In this document: positions 23,317-23,918 of the stretch, one piece after another | How the letters are laid out: the number at the start of each line of letters is the position of its first letter | How positions within the stretch are numbered: the first letter of the stretch is position 1 | Assembly (NCBI RefSeq): GCF_031581025.1 | Contig: NZ_JAVLCA010000039.1 | Length of the DNA: 23,918 nt | Strand: one strand, 5' to 3' | DNA from: Salibaculum sp031581025 | GTDB taxonomy: Bacteria; Pseudomonadota; Alphaproteobacteria; Rhodobacterales; Rhodobacteraceae | Position numbers and translations under genes: made by a program | The notes under the pieces: model-generated | What the model was told of the DNA's origin: nothing | What the model saw: the letters and a program-made list of their open reading frames with translations, nothing else | The model's database searches: none

Positions 23317-23918
23317 TCAGTTTTCGAGGACACCGAGGTCGGCCAGCAGCGCGTCGCGCGCCCGGTCGCGCGCGACCAGATCCCCCAGATCGGTCCGCCC
23401 GGCGACGACGTCATCCTCACGGGGGAATTGCACCTGCGTCACGTAGGACATGAAGGCGTCCCGCAGGCCGGGGTCGAAATCCAGCGCCCCGGGCCGCGCC
23501 AGGCACTGTTCCAGCGCCGCGCGGGACGCCGCCGCCGTCGCGATGCCATGAATCGCATAGAAGGCCTGGCCCAGCACGATCACCGGCTTGTCGAAGAACA
23601 GGCTCTCGAAGCCGACCGAGGAATTGATCGTCAGCACCGCGCGGGAAGCGGCGACCTGATCCATCGTGTTGGTGTCATTGTCCAGCACCACGCGCGCGTC
23701 CGGCCGCGCCGCGATTTGTCCGGCAAAGGATCTGTCCGCGCTGGGATGTTCCTTGATCCGCACATGCCAGCCTTCGGGCAGGGCCGCGCTGGCGGCGACA
23801 ACATGGTCGATCATCTCCGCGACCGATCCGACCCAGTCCCCGAAGACCGTGATCTGGCTGTCGCCCGGCACCTGCAGCGGGCAGAACACGTAGGGCTGCG
23901 CGGCCAGCTCCCCGCCGC
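23317..23918 (-). CDS. Capsular polysaccharide biosynthesis/export protein, KpsC/KpsS-type (N-terminus cut by window edge)
   Basis: The C-terminal 200 residues of a protein running off the right edge; no stop is met up to 23918. The sequence P-L-Q-V-P-G-D-S-Q-I-T-V-F-G, then H-V-R-I-K-E-H-P-S-A-D (position of the K-E-H-P motif), and N-S-S-V-G-F-E-S-L-F-F-D-K-P-V-I-V-L-G-Q are the hallmarks of capsule-synthesis glycosyltransferases of the KpsC/KpsS group, which build the Kdo linker on the lipid anchor. The stop is at 23317-23319. A GTG at 23887-23889 is not a real start because the frame continues with A-A-Q-P-Y-V-F-C-P. Whether it is KpsC or KpsS cannot be decided from this part. Confidence 0.85.
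   Translation of the reverse strand, partial: GGELAAQPYVFCPLQVPGDSQITVFGDWVGSVAEMIDHVVAASAALPEGWHVRIKEHPSADRSFAGQIAARPDARVVLDNDTNTMDQVAASRAVLTINSSVGFESLFFDKPVIVLGQAFYAIHGIATAAASRAALEQCLARPGALDFDPGLRDAFMSYVTQVQFPREDDVVAGRTDLGDLVARDRARDALLADLGVLEN

Noticed and set aside
1..23918. CRISPR arrays, insertion sequences, prophage or toxin-antitoxin genes
   Set aside because: No regularly spaced repeats, transposase or integrase motifs, or typical toxin pairs were seen on either strand.

Overview
The window looks like chromosomal DNA of a Rhodobacteraceae-type alphaproteobacterium (Roseobacter/Rhodobacter/Paracoccus relatives). The evidence is its high G+C, dense ATGA-type gene overlaps, an FnrL-type regulator next to hemN and a universal stress gene, and a complete ccoNOQP-ccoGHIS cluster. 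No rRNA, tRNA, CRISPR array, insertion sequence or integrase was seen.

Left part (1-7318). A gene-poor edge (1-354) carries imperfect hairpin repeats and a C9 tract. Then come a GNAT acetyltransferase and mobA (minus strand, overlapping), azlC-azlD (plus), and a minus-strand run: a large acyl-CoA dehydrogenase, an MBL-fold hydrolase, an orphan aa3-oxidase subunit IV and a small lipoprotein. tsaC (Sua5-type threonylcarbamoyl-AMP synthase) reads away from the dehydrogenase.

Middle part (7319-10591). This is the least ordinary stretch: two gaps of more than 300 bases flank a small minus-strand gene whose reading frame is broken at a G6 run. A pair of 7-nt-loop hairpins lies just upstream of it. 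asd and an MFS transporter follow, both on the minus strand.

Right part (10658-21952). This is a micro-oxic respiration island: hemN (anaerobic haem synthesis), fnrL (4Fe-4S oxygen sensor), a tandem universal stress protein, ccoNOQP (cbb3 oxidase) and ccoGHIS (its copper and redox assembly factors). Two good FNR boxes are visible, one in the usp/ccoN divergent gap and one before ccoG. FnrL made here would therefore control both the oxidase and its maturation genes, while HemN supplies haem without oxygen.

End (21953-23918). A dual-CDGSH iron-sulfur protein, a divergent RpoH-like sigma factor and the C-terminal part of a capsule (KpsC/KpsS-type) protein cut by the window edge.

I found no clear, wholly novel system. 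The best second-look items are the frame-broken gene with its structured flanks, the divergent sigma factor with duplicated 13-bp words around its promoter, and the noncoding gap between ccoP and ccoG.
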